Source of the DNA: Actinostola sp. cb2023
Taxonomy: Eukaryota > Cnidaria > Anthozoa > Actiniaria > Actinostolidae
NCBI GenBank assembly: GCA_033675265.1
Contig: JAUJYZ010000637.1
Coordinates: forward strand, 86,001-150,000
DNA: 64,000 bases
Reading direction: 5' to 3'
The notes beneath the pieces were generated by a model. The model was not told where the DNA came from and did no database searches. It worked only from the letters and a program-made list of their open reading frames with translations. Numbering within the stretch: the first letter of the stretch is position 1; each line of letters opens with the position of its first letter. Below, one piece after another: positions 21,142 through 32,700 of the stretch. The position numbers and the translations under genes were made by a program.

Positions 21142-24100
21142 ATGGCCATTATGGAGTTTAAAATCAATTGTACGAGAGGTTCGTGTCGATCAGGAGAACT
21201 TTCAATTGACCGTGTTCCTTTTGAAACTCCCATGTGCTTCATGTATACTCGTTCAGGTACGATACCGCACATTGCAATATGGCACGATCTACTCGAACAC
21301 AACTTGCCCGTGGCTGTACAACTAACTTTACCAACACTGTGAGTATTTCTCCTGATATGATTATCTACTTACTAAATCATTCTTATATTTAAACTGCAAA
21401 AATGCATTTATATTCACAATACAACGACTGAACAAGGGATAGGGGGGCGTTGAGTACTCGAAATATTTTTTTAAATAAAACTATTTACTTAAAAACCTTC
21501 TTTTCGTGATATACTTTTTATATTGAAATAGCAACACGAAGAAAAAGAAAACAATTCTCACGATTAAAACTTTGAAACCAAAAAAAAAGAATCGACCACG
21601 AAGGGACTCGAACCCTCAATCTTCTGATCCGAAGTCAGACGCCTTATCCATTAGGCCACGCGGTCACCAGTAAAATTGTGCATTACTTTTACATATTTTA
21701 TCGGTGTTTTGCACGCTCTAGCGCATATTATTTTCCGCTATTATGCTCTTCATCGTTTTTTTGTATATTTTTTTTACTTCCAGCGTCGATCAACCGAGTT
21801 CTGAATTCACCAAAAAGCTAGATAAAGGAATTCATTCATTTATTGGTGGCAAGGTTTGTACACAGGGTACCCAAAAACTATGTTGCCTTTTATAGAATGC
21901 CCAATAATAAAAGCTATAGTATACTCAATCAACAGACTGTATTTATAGGTTCTAAGCTTTCTTACTATACAAGACCCTGGTGTTGACCAGCCTGTAGGAT
22001 ACAATGAGGACAAAGCAGTATCAGTATGGGCTGCTGGGGGTAGGAGAAAGGTACTTTACAGTCAAACCAGGTCACGCGTGCCCCCCTAGAGTCCATTATG
22101 GGAGGTTTTACGTGTGACGTAGTGGCCGTCAAGATCTACAAAACGTTCGAGCCTAACTTTCAAAGTCTGTTAGTTTTTCTTCAAGCAACTAGATGACATT
22201 TGTTTGTTTGTTTATAAGTAACTTATATTTGGTATATTTGACAGATATTTAGACTTCACCGATCTAAAATTGAAGTTTTGAGCAAGTAAAATGACGGTTT
22301 GACGGCCACTCGCGACATATTTTGACGTCAGAAAAAGATTCCATAAAACCTCCCATTGACTTTGTTATTTTAAAATTGATTTGATTTTTCGTTTTGAACT
22401 TCGATTATTGTGAACAAACATTTCAATATTCAAAACAAGAATAATTTTACCCCTAATAAGGGCAGACACACAACACGTACGGGCTGCCTGTGTGTCTGCC
22501 CTTAATTAGGGGTAGCGTTTGTTTTCTTAATCCAATCAGCAATCGAATTTTCAAATTATTCTTGTTTTGAATATTGAAATGTTCGTTCGCAATAATCGAA
22601 GTTCAAAGCGAAAAATCAAATCAATTTTCAAATAACAAAGTCAATAATGGACTCTAGGGGGGCATGCGTGACCTGGTATGACTGTAATTACTATGGTCTA
22701 CATGCATTAGACAGATGGACAGACAGACAGACAGGCCTACAGATAGATAGATAGACATATCATACCATAGAGTGCAAATATTATATCCGTGAAATAGTTA
22801 ACTAAATAGCAGTTTTTTATTGTCTAACAAGACGCTCAATTAGCGTATATTAAAAAGGATAATGCGGTAGCCGAAATGATATGCCTGTAGGCTTACAACC
22901 AAACAAATCAAGACGCGTCCCGTAGCTAGACAAAGTCTCAGACAAGTGGCCGAATTTCGTAGTGACCTCAACACAACAAGATATGTGCAGGCCGACGTTA
23001 TCAGAACCATCTAAGCATGAATATACGTCCCAAGTACGTACTTCAGACGAAACTCGACGATTCGCAGATCTCTATCTCTGCTCACCGACACACACGATAG
23101 TTTTGGAGTTCATTTGATATGCTTTTGAGTTCATTTGATTTGCTTTTGAGTTCATTTTTTGATGAGTTCGTGGAACGGCCCTTTCAAACGCTCGACGAAG
23201 ATTTAGAGTATGCGTATGTAGTATCGTGTTGGTTGGTTGGGGTTCCTGTGGTGAGTTCTGTTCGCTAAACCATGCGAATTTGCCGTTTTTAGGTTGAAAT
23301 GTTAAAGGGATTTTAGGAGGTTTTAGTTTCCAATAAAGTGTCAAAACAAACTTTATTCGTCCTTCTTTTCAGCTGTGTGTGTCGTTTCTTCGTACGGGGT
23401 GTTTTAAGCGAGTTATTTGACATTTCCTGGTGGTGGGTTTCACGTCCATCGTGCACAGGTAGCCCAAGCTCACTGTTTGTGGCTATTTACTAGAGATATA
23501 TGTGACTAAACGAAACATGGAATAAAATCGTTGAATCTTATTAAAATCCAATAAGACTTACATGGTGTCTTCTTTATATACTTGGTTATCCTCCTGCTGA
23601 GTTACAGCGAATTTCGTTAAGGTTTAGCTGCTTTTCCCTTGCCACTCATAAGAGGAGGAAAGGTAGGAAGCGAACGCCGCCAAGACGCCATCGCCATATA
23701 TCTGTATGTAATGCGGCTCATGAACTGATTTCCCATCCATCCTTGCGGTCTCAGCTTCTATCATTTATGATTTTCAACCCGACAACGATTATGCAATTAG
23801 CTATATACAGACAGACAGATGAACAGAGACATGCTGACAGATAGACGACAGACAGACAGACAGACAGACAGGTTACACAAACGGACTGACAGATAAACCG
23901 AGTAGGCAGAAGTATAGACAGATGGACCCGCGAACTGAAGAAAGACAGACTTATAAGGACAGACTGAGTAAACTACAGATAGGCAGGAATTTTAGGTAGC
24001 GTAGGCTGGCAGGCAAACATTAGGCAGGCAGGTAGACAGACAGATGGAATGACTGACAGATATAAAAGTGGCTGGACAGAAAGATAGGTAAAGAAATGAA

Positions 24101-27100
24101 TGAATGAAAGAATGAATGGACGAATGAATGAATGGATGAATGAATGGACGAATGAATGAATGAATGGATGAATGAACGAATGAATGAAAGAATGAATGAA
24201 TGGATGAATGAATGAATGAATGAACTTTAGTTGTAAATCTTTATATATTTTGTTATTTCCTTGTTTTAGATTGATGTACAACATTTCACATCAACTGTAG
24301 ATGCGTTCAGGCCAAACATAGTTGAATGCCTGTGCGATACAATCCCTTATAATGGACAATCAGCAAAGAGAATCAAAAAATCTGTCGACAGGACTTTGAG
24401 ATTTCTTGATGAGATTGTAGAACACAAAGAAGTAAATAAAGTAAGTGAAATTTAAAGTGGCAAAATAATTTTTCAAAAACTTTGACACAATCAATTTCTA
24501 AATTTCTAGCATGCTGATGATTGGTTAATTTTTATCATCATTAAGAGGACAGACAGACATATAAATGATGCCTTAAATATTCTATGACATACTTTCTCTT
24601 AGAAAAAGTTAGAAAGTCTGCATTTAATTTGTCTCCGTTTCAGTTTGGTTATTGTAAAAAGCAAATTGACATCTAATTCAATTATTTTGTTAAATGGTTG
24701 AGTTGTTGAGATGGGATTTGTCATTATGTCATGAATGAATGGATATCAAAATGAACAAAAGATTAACAGATAACAGATGGGTACAAACCTAACAAACTCA
24801 GATATCAAACCACAATTATTAATAAAAGTATGTTTGCCAAATCCATTGTATACAGGAATTACAGTGTCATTTACTTGGTGCAATAGAGGGTTCAGATTCT
24901 ATCAATGAAAGACTTAGATCTGCTAAGGAAACTTCAACACGTCCAGTAACAGGTACAATGCATTTTAACTGAGACGTTTTGTTTTCTAAGATGGAGGAAC
25001 TGCAGAATATCTCTACGTGACACGTAGACACGTTTCCGCTGTGGCATTGGTATAGAGTCGTTTTCATATGAGTGGGAAGTAGTTACGGTACGGTTCGTGC
25101 CGTACTGTGACTGTATCGTGCCATCATCATGCCGTATCCAAGCATTCTGATTGGTTGAGCGATGATTTTGTGCGCTGTGATTGGTTGAATACAATGTCAG
25201 CTTCGATACCGTACCGTGACCGTAACTCCGTGCCGTAGGTTTCCCACTCATATGAAAACGACTCTACCATTTCTTCATACTGCGATGGATACGCCGCGTC
25301 TACGCCGGGCAGAGTATTCTGCAGTTGAGCCTCTGAGTGGGCTTTGTATGCTGAAATAAAACTGCTTGAACATACCGTAGTTAACATTAACTATGGATTG
25401 AATGATGTGTGAACTGAGCAAAGTTCCCATGGGAATGGCTCTACTGGATAGCAAACAAACTTTGAAGGCGTTGCCATTTTAGAAAGATCGACAATCAACT
25501 TACTGATACCTATGCATGCTCGAGAGTCCAGCGGTGCGCCGTGCGGGCTCGGATGAAACATTTCATCCGAGCCCGCGCCGAAGAGCACCGCTGGATTCTC
25601 GAGCATGACTGATACCTTGCACGCAAGCATCTTTACAGTGTGGACACTCGAACCGTGAACACTTCAAGTTTTTTTCGAACTTTTTTTTTCGAACTTTCTA
25701 TTGCCTCATCGCCTCTCAAATGGAGCATTGAGTTTAAATGCACTTAGTAATCAAAATAAATCATTTTTCTGATCAATTTGCTCGATCGATAATTATGTGT
25801 TAGAAAAAACCTAAGTGTTCACGGATCGAGTGTCCATACTGTAAATATGCAACACCACAGTTTTTGCCATCCATCCAGTGATTATTTTATATTACATATT
25901 TCCATCCAATGAGGTTCACAGATTTCTATCACAGTTCTCTATCTGTAATTTGTAGGTTTTGTGTTGGAAGGCTTTAATGACTGTTCTGATGACTGGACAA
26001 ACCTGTTAGCTCAAACAACGGTATGAATGATAATAACATTATTTAGGAAGAGGCCTAGAGTTACAAACCGTTACCCAAGTAGTTACTTTTCAGGTGGCAT
26101 TCGAGGCTGGGAGTCAGTAGGTCAGGCCTCACACACCGGGAACTCTGTGTCCTACTCTTAGTCGAACAGTGGTGTGGCGGGTTCTTTTGTGTTCCTTCCG
26201 TTCAATGTCATGGAGTGTGGAGAGAGTGGAGACCGCCATGTAACGTGGTTATCCGAGCCATGGAAAGGTCTAACCAATTGTACATCTATAATTACACAGG
26301 CAGCACCTTCTCTAAGGACCCCAAAGTATTTGATGTGTTAGATATTTGAGTTGGTACTGTACATGTACCTTGTTAATGATTTCTGTGTTTCATGTTGCAG
26401 TCTGAGCTACCTGAGGGTAAACCTCGATTCATTCAAGGTATATCCACACCAGGTAAGCATGAATAGAACGAACATTTGGTTTTTCTGAATTATAGTCACT
26501 GTCCAAACTTCAACACTTAAAGATGGAGGGGAGAGAGAGAGGCTGGTAGTGCTGAGAAGAGAGAAAGGAAGAAGAGATGTGGGATAAAAATGTGTCATGC
26601 ATTTTCTTGTGTAAAGTTTAACTTTGGATTTCAGATGATATCATCAAGGCTGTTGAATGTGGTATTGACGTATTTGATTCAAGGTAACGTAAACTACTCA
26701 CTTTTCGAAAAATAATACTCTCTAAAGAAATTACCATAGCTTCTGTCCAGTCAAACCGACCCATCCCTTCGATTCAGTCAGTTCTCAATTGAAAATTGAT
26801 AAATGGAGGTGGTCGGTTGGAGAGGTTTGACTACAACGGCTTTGATCCGATTGATGTATTTATGTGGTCGCTTTGGAGAGGTGGTCGGTTGGAGAGGTTT
26901 GACTGGTCGGTTTGACTAAATGGAAAGCGCTTCGATCCGATTGATGTATTTCTGTGCCAGTGAGTCATTGATTTCTGATGCAAATTTAATGTTTTCTTTC
27001 AGTTTTCCTTATCAAGTAACCGAACGAGGTTGTGCATTGATATTCCCGTCACAAAACAAGAGATTTAAACCCGAACTGAATTATGCAACTCAAGACATTG

Positions 27101-28475
27101 ATACAAATACCGAGAACAACGAAAACGCTATTCCACCTAACAAACAAACCAACGAGACTAAAATAATAGAAGATGACGAGAATGCTGTGTCACGTGGGAG
27201 TGAATACGAAATTAATCTACATGACGTCAGGTGAGTTTGAGAATGCTGTCACGTGGGAGTGAATACGACAATAATCTACATGACGTCATGTGAGTTGGAG
27301 AATGCTGTGTCACGTGGGAGTGAATACGAAATTAATCTGCATGACGTCAGGTATGTCACGTGGGAGTGAATACGACTATAATCTACATGACGTCAGGTGA
27401 GTTGGAGAATGCTGTGTCACGTGGGAGTGAATACGAAATTAATCTGCATGACGTCAGGTATGTCACGTGGGAGTGAATACGACTATAATCTACATGACGT
27501 CATGTGAGTTGGAGAATGCTGTCACGTGAGAGTGAATACGAAATTAATCTGCATGACGTCAGGTGAGTTGGAGAATGCTGTGTCATGTGAGACTTGGACG
27601 CCTAAGTTGAGTTGAAATTTACAGGCTTCCAGTCTTATTTTTGAAAACGCTCACTCGTGTATGAATTATTCCACAGGTTCAGTAATGACTTAAGTTCAGT
27701 AGATCGATGTGGATGTTACTGCTGTACAAATCATTCGCGGGCATACATTCATCACCTTCTCGTCACCAAGGAGATGCTAGCAGGGGTGCTGCTTATGACG
27801 TAAGTACAATTTACTCTGAATTAAGAAAACGATGGACGCACAAATGACCGCTAACGCTTCTATATAATTCTGTATATATTTGATTTTATCTCTACCGGGA
27901 CCAAGGGGAGGGGATAAGGGCTTCGGAAGAGAGATGGTTGGCAGGAGTTACATAGAGTCGTTTTCGTATGAGTGGGAAACCTACGGCACATGGCACGGCA
28001 TTGATGTCACTGCTTGAACCAATCACAGCGCGCGAGATGACTGTTCATCCAATCAGAATGCTTGCACACGGTACTGTCACGATCACGGCACGGAACGTCC
28101 GTGCCGTGAGTTTTTCACACTCATACGAAATCTGCTCTATGTTGGGCTCCCTGCGGGTGCGTCTTTCGGGACGTGCACAGGGAGCCCAACATAATACGTT
28201 TCTACGCACAGGGAGCCCAACAGTGTATGCGCGCGCGCTCTACCACAGGAAACCCATAAAAACGCGCGCATACAAATAAATGTTTTTACTTTAGCCTCAG
28301 AAGCAATGGTTGGACTGCCTGTGCTCTATCATGAGACATTTCCCGGCGTTTTTTAATCCATACCTTTTATTGTAGACACAATCTACACCAGTACTACAGA
28401 TTATTTGAGAACATTAGACGAGCCCTGGATGATGATTGCTGGCAAGATTTCAAAAGTCGCTTTAATGGGAGGTAA
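21142..28475 (+). CDS. QTRT2: Queuine tRNA-ribosyltransferase accessory subunit 2, complete, 11 exons, 417 aa
   Basis: Exons: 21142-21338, 21784-21853, 21949-22050, 24270-24440, 24856-24952, 25956-26020, 26401-26452, 26635-26683, 27003-27230, 27677-27799, 28376-28475. Phases are consistent and the length of 417 aa fits human QTRT2 (415). With QTRT1, QTRT2 forms the enzyme that exchanges guanine 34 of GUN-anticodon tRNAs for queuine, in cytosol and at the mitochondrial outer membrane (family knowledge). Sequence matches include [47 protein letters not shown] and [19 protein letters not shown]. The zinc site CxCxxC-x25-H is intact (CGCYCC, then H in MTHNL). Start: ATG 21142 (MAIMEFKI) or the in-frame ATG 21151, which fits the human N-terminus better. 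An array of repeats begins at the end of exon 9. Confidence 0.96.
21593..21665 (-). tRNA. tRNA-Arg-TCG: tRNA-Arg (anticodon TCG)
   Basis: Read on the minus strand, this 73-base gene begins GACCGCGTGGCCTAATGGAT and ends GAGTCCCTTCGTGGTCG. It folds as a standard cloverleaf with anticodon loop CTTCGGA, hence TCG. Box A (TGGCCTAATGG) and box B (GGTTCGAGTCC) are present. Immediately downstream on that strand is a run of nine T, a Pol III terminator. From memory the sequence is essentially identical to animal tRNA-Arg-TCG. It lies inside QTRT2 intron 1, antisense to the host. Confidence 0.98.
22059..22684. mobile_element. Tc1-type inverted-repeat element directly after QTRT2 exon 3
   Basis: Ends CAGTCAAACCAGGTCACGCG and inverse, flanked by TA (22057-22058, 22685-22686). 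Internal arms of about 130 bases (22353-22475 versus 22475-22640) form a second palindrome centred on GGGCAGACACACA. The element begins only nine bases into the intron. Confidence 0.8.
22712..24230. repeat. QTRT2 intron 3: simple repeats and dispersed repeat pieces
   Basis: GACA/GATA runs at 22712-22760 and 23810-24060. TTTGAGTTCATTTGATTTGC repeats near 23105-23150 are shared with 39930-40000, as is AACAAGACGCTCAAT (22831 and 39812). A single MITE arm (23700-23805) is shared with 47923-48196. A GAAT tetranucleotide array lies at 24092-24225. Confidence 0.7.
25055..25264. repeat. GAGTCGTTTTCGTATGAG MITE, copy 2
   Basis: 210 bp, ends GAGTCGTTTTCATATGAGTG and inverse, TA on both sides, inverted orientation of the interior relative to copies 3-5. 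Located in a QTRT2 intron. Confidence 0.85.
25513..25606. repeat. GC-rich hairpin
   Basis: CATGCTCGAGAGTCCAGCGG pairs with CCGCTGGATTCTCGAGCATG, continuing through CGGGCTCGGATGAAA and its inverse with almost no loop. It lies 30 bp before a TA-flanked MITE. Confidence 0.7.
25636..25841. repeat. Tc1-type MITE, 206 bp
   Basis: Ends CAGTGTGGACACTCGAACCG and inverse (CGATCGAGTGTCCATACTG-like), TA on both sides. The 30-bp arms continue through GTGAACACTT. Confidence 0.8.
26684..27002 (+). other. QTRT2 intron with short direct repeats
   Basis: GGTCGGTTGGAGAGGTTTGAC occurs at about 26811 and 26888 and TTCGATCCGATTGATGTATT-like pieces twice, suggesting a small local duplication. Nothing else is seen. 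Confidence 0.5.
27003..27230 (+). CDS. QTRT2: QTRT2 exon 9, with insert and E-box/CRE unit at its end
   Basis: Encodes [17 protein letters not shown], then a Asn/Thr/Glu-rich loop (comparable poorly conserved insert in human QTRT2), then [11 protein letters not shown], matching human TSFEINLKEKK. The last 45 bases (from the E-box at 27191) are the first unit of the array that continues in the intron. The next codon after the donor is an in-frame TGA. Confidence 0.92.
27178..27593. repeat. Seven-unit tandem array with E-box and CRE in every unit
   Basis: CACGTG starts at 27191, 27250, 27311, 27357, 27418, 27464 and 27523. TGACGTCA starts at 27222, 27281, 27342, 27388, 27449, 27495 and 27554, always 31 bases later. 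Unit spacing alternates between 59-61 and 46. Unit 1 is the coding end of QTRT2 exon 9; the rest lie in the intron. An eighth, decayed E-box (CATGTG) is at 27583. Confidence 0.95.
27677..27799 (+). CDS. QTRT2: QTRT2 exon 10, zinc-binding motif
   Basis: Encodes [19 protein letters not shown] and the helix up to VLLMT. The three cysteine zinc ligands are here; the histidine ligand is the first complete residue of exon 11. It aligns with human [20 protein letters not shown]. Confidence 0.96.
27955..28137. repeat. GAGTCGTTTTCGTATGAG MITE, copy 3
   Basis: Left end intact with TA; right end degenerate (CTCATACGAAATCTGCTC then TA). Interior AACCAATCACAGCGCGCGA as in the other copies. In the last QTRT2 intron. 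Confidence 0.8.
28141..28331. repeat. Short inverted repeats with CACAGGGAGCCCAAC ends
   Basis: GTTGGGCTCCCTG at 28141 and CAGGGAGCCCAAC at 28178 make one small hairpin. A second CACAGGGAGCCCAACAG (28210) faces GGTTGGACTGCCTGTGC (28309-28330). The same end motif occurs at 7809, 44294 and 62580. Confidence 0.55.
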
Positions 28476-29706
28476 CGGTGAAATGTAAGGAATCCAACGC
28501 ATGCGCACTACAGTTGGGAACATTTTCGGAGCAAATCACAAATAACTGAACGATTTTACCACAAGTTTTGGTTTATTCACCGTTGAAACACTGGAACACT
28601 CAGAGTTATTATTATATATTAATAAATACTATACAATCAAGCAATGACTGATAGCAAGAAACGCCAGCCTCGTTCTCGCGCTCTCAACAACAATAATAAT
28701 TTTGCTCTACCCTAGTCCTCCTCTTCCCTTCTTGGCGAAGGAGGAGAGCCTGGGATCGAATTGGGAGGGGCATCTTTCTATTTTACAGGATATGCTAAGT
28801 ACGACCATACTTTTCTTTATTCTACTAACCAGCCAATCAGAGCGAGTATTATATCTCCATTATTTTATATAATAAATAATATAAAATACAAAAATCATTC
28901 CCAAATGTATATGTTCACACGTGAATTTGAAAATAAAATCTAATGACGCTGAATTATGATTCGAAATTACGTCACAAGTTATAGTACTATATCTATATAC
29001 ACGATAGAGGTCAGCGGTTAGCTTTATATAGTTAGATAGTGTAGTTGCTATGGTGATAAAATATAAATATTCCTGGCACCCATAATACCGTACGGTATAT
29101 CAATCAAAGAATAAGTCTGTTCTCTAAACAATAAAAATGACTATACATCGTCACGTTGAGCTTGGCTCTATGACAGTACTATACATGTACAAGCGTACAT
29201 AGATACGCTGTTAGAATAAACAGAAACGGTTAAAAAATATAATCATATACGGAAGACGCACCAGAGAAGACGTGGTGATTCACCTGCTCTCTCTGTAAAT
29301 AATCTTCGTTTTGATAGAATTTATTCAAGTTGATGTGAAAGTAGTCATGGTACGGAACACTTTAGTGGCTTCTTTGTGGAACCAATCACAGGCTTAGAAA
29401 CTTTGTCTAGTCCATTTGTATTACGTCAGTAGACGCGGCACTGATACGTTTTATCAAATCACTCAAAAACTTCATTTAACTTGCTTACTTGTATCACGTG
29501 ACTTGTCTTGCGAGCCCATGATGCTTTTCGCGCACAAAGTATTTTCGTAGACTACGAAAATCTAATTTGGAAAATTTCATCCTTCACCAAAAATCCATAT
29601 TAATATATAGTTTTAGTAGGTGCATGTACATTTTAAACACAAAATCAAGACATTGGCGCAAGGCATCATGGGTACAGACACAGGGCCTTTAAGTTGTACA
29701 TTCTTG
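28476..29706. other. Convergent intergenic region QTRT2 / whirlin
   Basis: 1.2 kb between two stop codons, presumably holding both 3' UTRs. AT-rich, no gene, no clear inverted repeat. Confidence 0.6.
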
Positions 29707-32700
29707 CTAGGGATCCTTGACTACTAATTCTAGTGTTTTGGTGTCTGGGTCGGAGTAGGCCTGGCGTAGTGTCAGCACAGTCATTGCGTTGGTCATGCCT
29801 TTGACTGGTGCCTTGTTGATCTGGCACACTTCCTGGCCTGCTCGTAGTTTACCACTCAGATGTGCAGCATAGGGTCCTTCCTAATAGGGAACAATTATTA
29901 TTATTAACACACTTGATATAAATGGAAGTTTTCTAAAAAAATATTTGTGTGCAACGTAGCCTAGAAACCCTTACGTAGCAACAAGGCATCCCTTTTTTTG
30001 TTCTTCTTTTTTTTTTGGACAAAAGAAGTTGGACATAATGTAAAGTACACAGTTTTACATTTTGAATCATTGTTTCTGCAAATATGTGTATTTTTTTTCC
30101 TATTATAAATGCATTTATGGCAGCCATCTTGCATTGTAACCAGGCTTTTTTAATAATAAGGCGAGGAGCACATGCAAGTTGATTACTTCTATAGACCGAA
30201 TGCAATAATGGCGTCCAATTTCAATAGACCTTTTTCGAGATGCGATGGTCACTGTCCAAAGTATCGCGGGCGAGCGTGGAAACGAGGCATATTCGGGCAA
30301 GAATACAAATCCTTTTCATCGTAAGAAAATGATAAAAGCTCCATATTTTGTGCGATATTGCCTTTCCACGAAGAATTCAAGTGTCTCACCTGTTTCTTTA
30401 CGATGTCAACAATGTATCAGCCGCCTGTATAGCAATGACTTGGCATTCTTGTAGATTTTTGGCTGTGAATTGAACACCGAACGTAAGATACAACTCGATG
30501 TCCCAGGTAACACAATTTTCCGTAGAACTAACAAGTAAACTCTACGTTTTTTAAACAGTACACTGCCTGATTTGAAAGAATATCTCTCGTACTTGGGAAT
30601 ACCAACGCGGTACAATAATAGAAAGGTTTATTTATGCAATGGAAAAACTTGTTGATCATATAAGCTTACTCTAGCCGCCATCCAGTCTTGGCAAAGAAAA
30701 TCGTGATATGAACAAATTGCAAAGAAACATCACCAAGATAACATTCATTTACCATTATAAATCACTAACTTAAAGACTGGCTGGACTAAAAATCTCACTC
30801 ATGCACCGTACTATCTACAACTTCAGTAACTGATGCAGCCTGTTCACACAAGCCAATTTAATGTTCGGTGTTTTCACAGCCAAAAACACTACAGTAATGC
30901 ATTGTTGACATCGTAAAGAAACAGGTGAGACACTTGAATTCTTCGTGGAAAGGCAATATCGCACAAAATATGGAGCTTTTATCATTTTCTTACGATGAAA
31001 AGGATTTGTATTCTTGCCCGAATATGCCTCGTTTCCACGCTCGCCCGCGATACTTTGGACAGCGACCATCGCATCTCGAAAAAGGTCTATTGCCATCGTT
31101 CTGGACTGACTAGCCTCGTGTTCATGTGGAAACACAAAAGCATGTTCACCTGTATGAGAGGCTAGTCAGTCCAGAACAATGGCGATTGAAATTGGACGCC
31201 ATTATTGCATTCGGTCTATAAAAGATATCTTACTGATGGCGGTATTTCCTAGAAATTCAGTATTTAATCAGTGATGTAATGTAATCCCCTGGACGTGCAG
31301 CACCATAACTCTAAGTGCCGTGCAGGCCTTTGGTATACAGTTACGTTACAAGCATAAACCTAAGTGCAGTGAGTGCCCCCACTACTATAGACCGAATGCA
31401 ATAATGGCGTCCAATTTCATTCGGTGTATTGATGTAGCTTGGCAAAGCATGCACGATGGTTGCTATGGAGACCCCGTGCATACTGCCATACTTCACTTAG
31501 TTTGGTTCAGTCGAAGTTGGAACTTATAGGATTTGTGTCATTGATGTTATGCGTGGTTATCGTTGCAGGATTTTTTTAAAGTGCGACATTTTATGTGTTA
31601 TTTTGTTCTAGCTTTAATGCTAAGTTATTGTTATTGATAGCAATAGATAAGTAAAGTACGATGGAGACGAATAGCCTCTTTCCTTTACATTACATGCTCT
31701 ACGAAAAACCCACAGAGGGTAAGTCTACGATGTGCTCTTCGTCATGCATAAGTACTAAGAGCGTTGGCATCGAAAATGACACAAGTACATGACATGGTTA
31801 TGAGACCTTATGACTTGCATGTTTTGCCATCACCAAGTGAACCGCTGAGCAGTATTACTGATTGCTCATGCTCGTGCAGAGACATGCAGACGTACGTACA
31901 ATTTTTCGGAAGAAATACTTCATCGAGTAGAGTTGCTGCAAACTTTGGTTTCCACATAATGCGGCCACTTCGACGATGCTAGTTAAAGTAAGAGCATGGT
32001 TATTATCACTCCAGCACAGGGTGGAGACGGCAGAGGAAGAAGATACAGGAACTGGGACAGGGCCCGCAGAGCAAGCTTAAAAGTGGTGCCTAAAAATGAT
32101 GCCTTGGTTAGGGAAGCACTACATCACCCACGATACCATTTTTTTAATTTCCTTAACCATTTTACTACCTGTGGACAAAAGAAAGTGGTGGGGCTATAGC
32201 CCTACCAGCTCCTCCCCCTCCGTGGACCCTGTGGGAGGGGTAGAGGATGACGAAGAAGAAGAAGAAGAGCTAGGACATGGAGATACAGGCGAGAAAGAGG
32301 GGGATGAGAAATATACCTCTAGCTTCGTATGTAAATTGCCCATTTGTAAACATGGTGTTCTCTGGAGAATTAGTCCTTTCAATATGAACGAATACATTTC
32401 AGAAATATAAGGGAACAATTCTCCAGAGAATATCATGTTTACATCGCATGGTTTGAAATGGGCAATTTACATACGAAGCTAAAGAGGTCTATTGGTGCAG
32501 TCGTTTGACTGCTATGCAAGGACCTGTCTATACACGAAAGGCTTGACGATATTCTACGTGTACACACTGGAATACAGCATCATATCGCTTGGTTCTTATT
32601 AAATCTCTCAAAGTTATTAACGAGTGGGTCTTCAAAAACTGCTCCTAAGGCTAAGAGGATGGCCGATGACTGGAACGCCCAATGACAAGACTCGAGACGC

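Noticed and set aside
21046..23470. TGGGTTACCTGTG at 21049 and ACAGGTAGCCCAA at 23456 as ends of a large element around QTRT2 exons
   Set aside because: Their orientation is outward instead of inward, and no target duplication is present.
23973..24284. 103-codon minus-strand ORF, Phe/Ile/His-rich
   Set aside because: Product of the GAAT tetranucleotide array in a QTRT2 intron.
31764..32410. Cluster of + strand ORFs of 67-104 codons, one with an acidic run
   Set aside because: Overlapping frames, no splice-consistent joining, no family resemblance; part overlaps a TA-flanked MITE.
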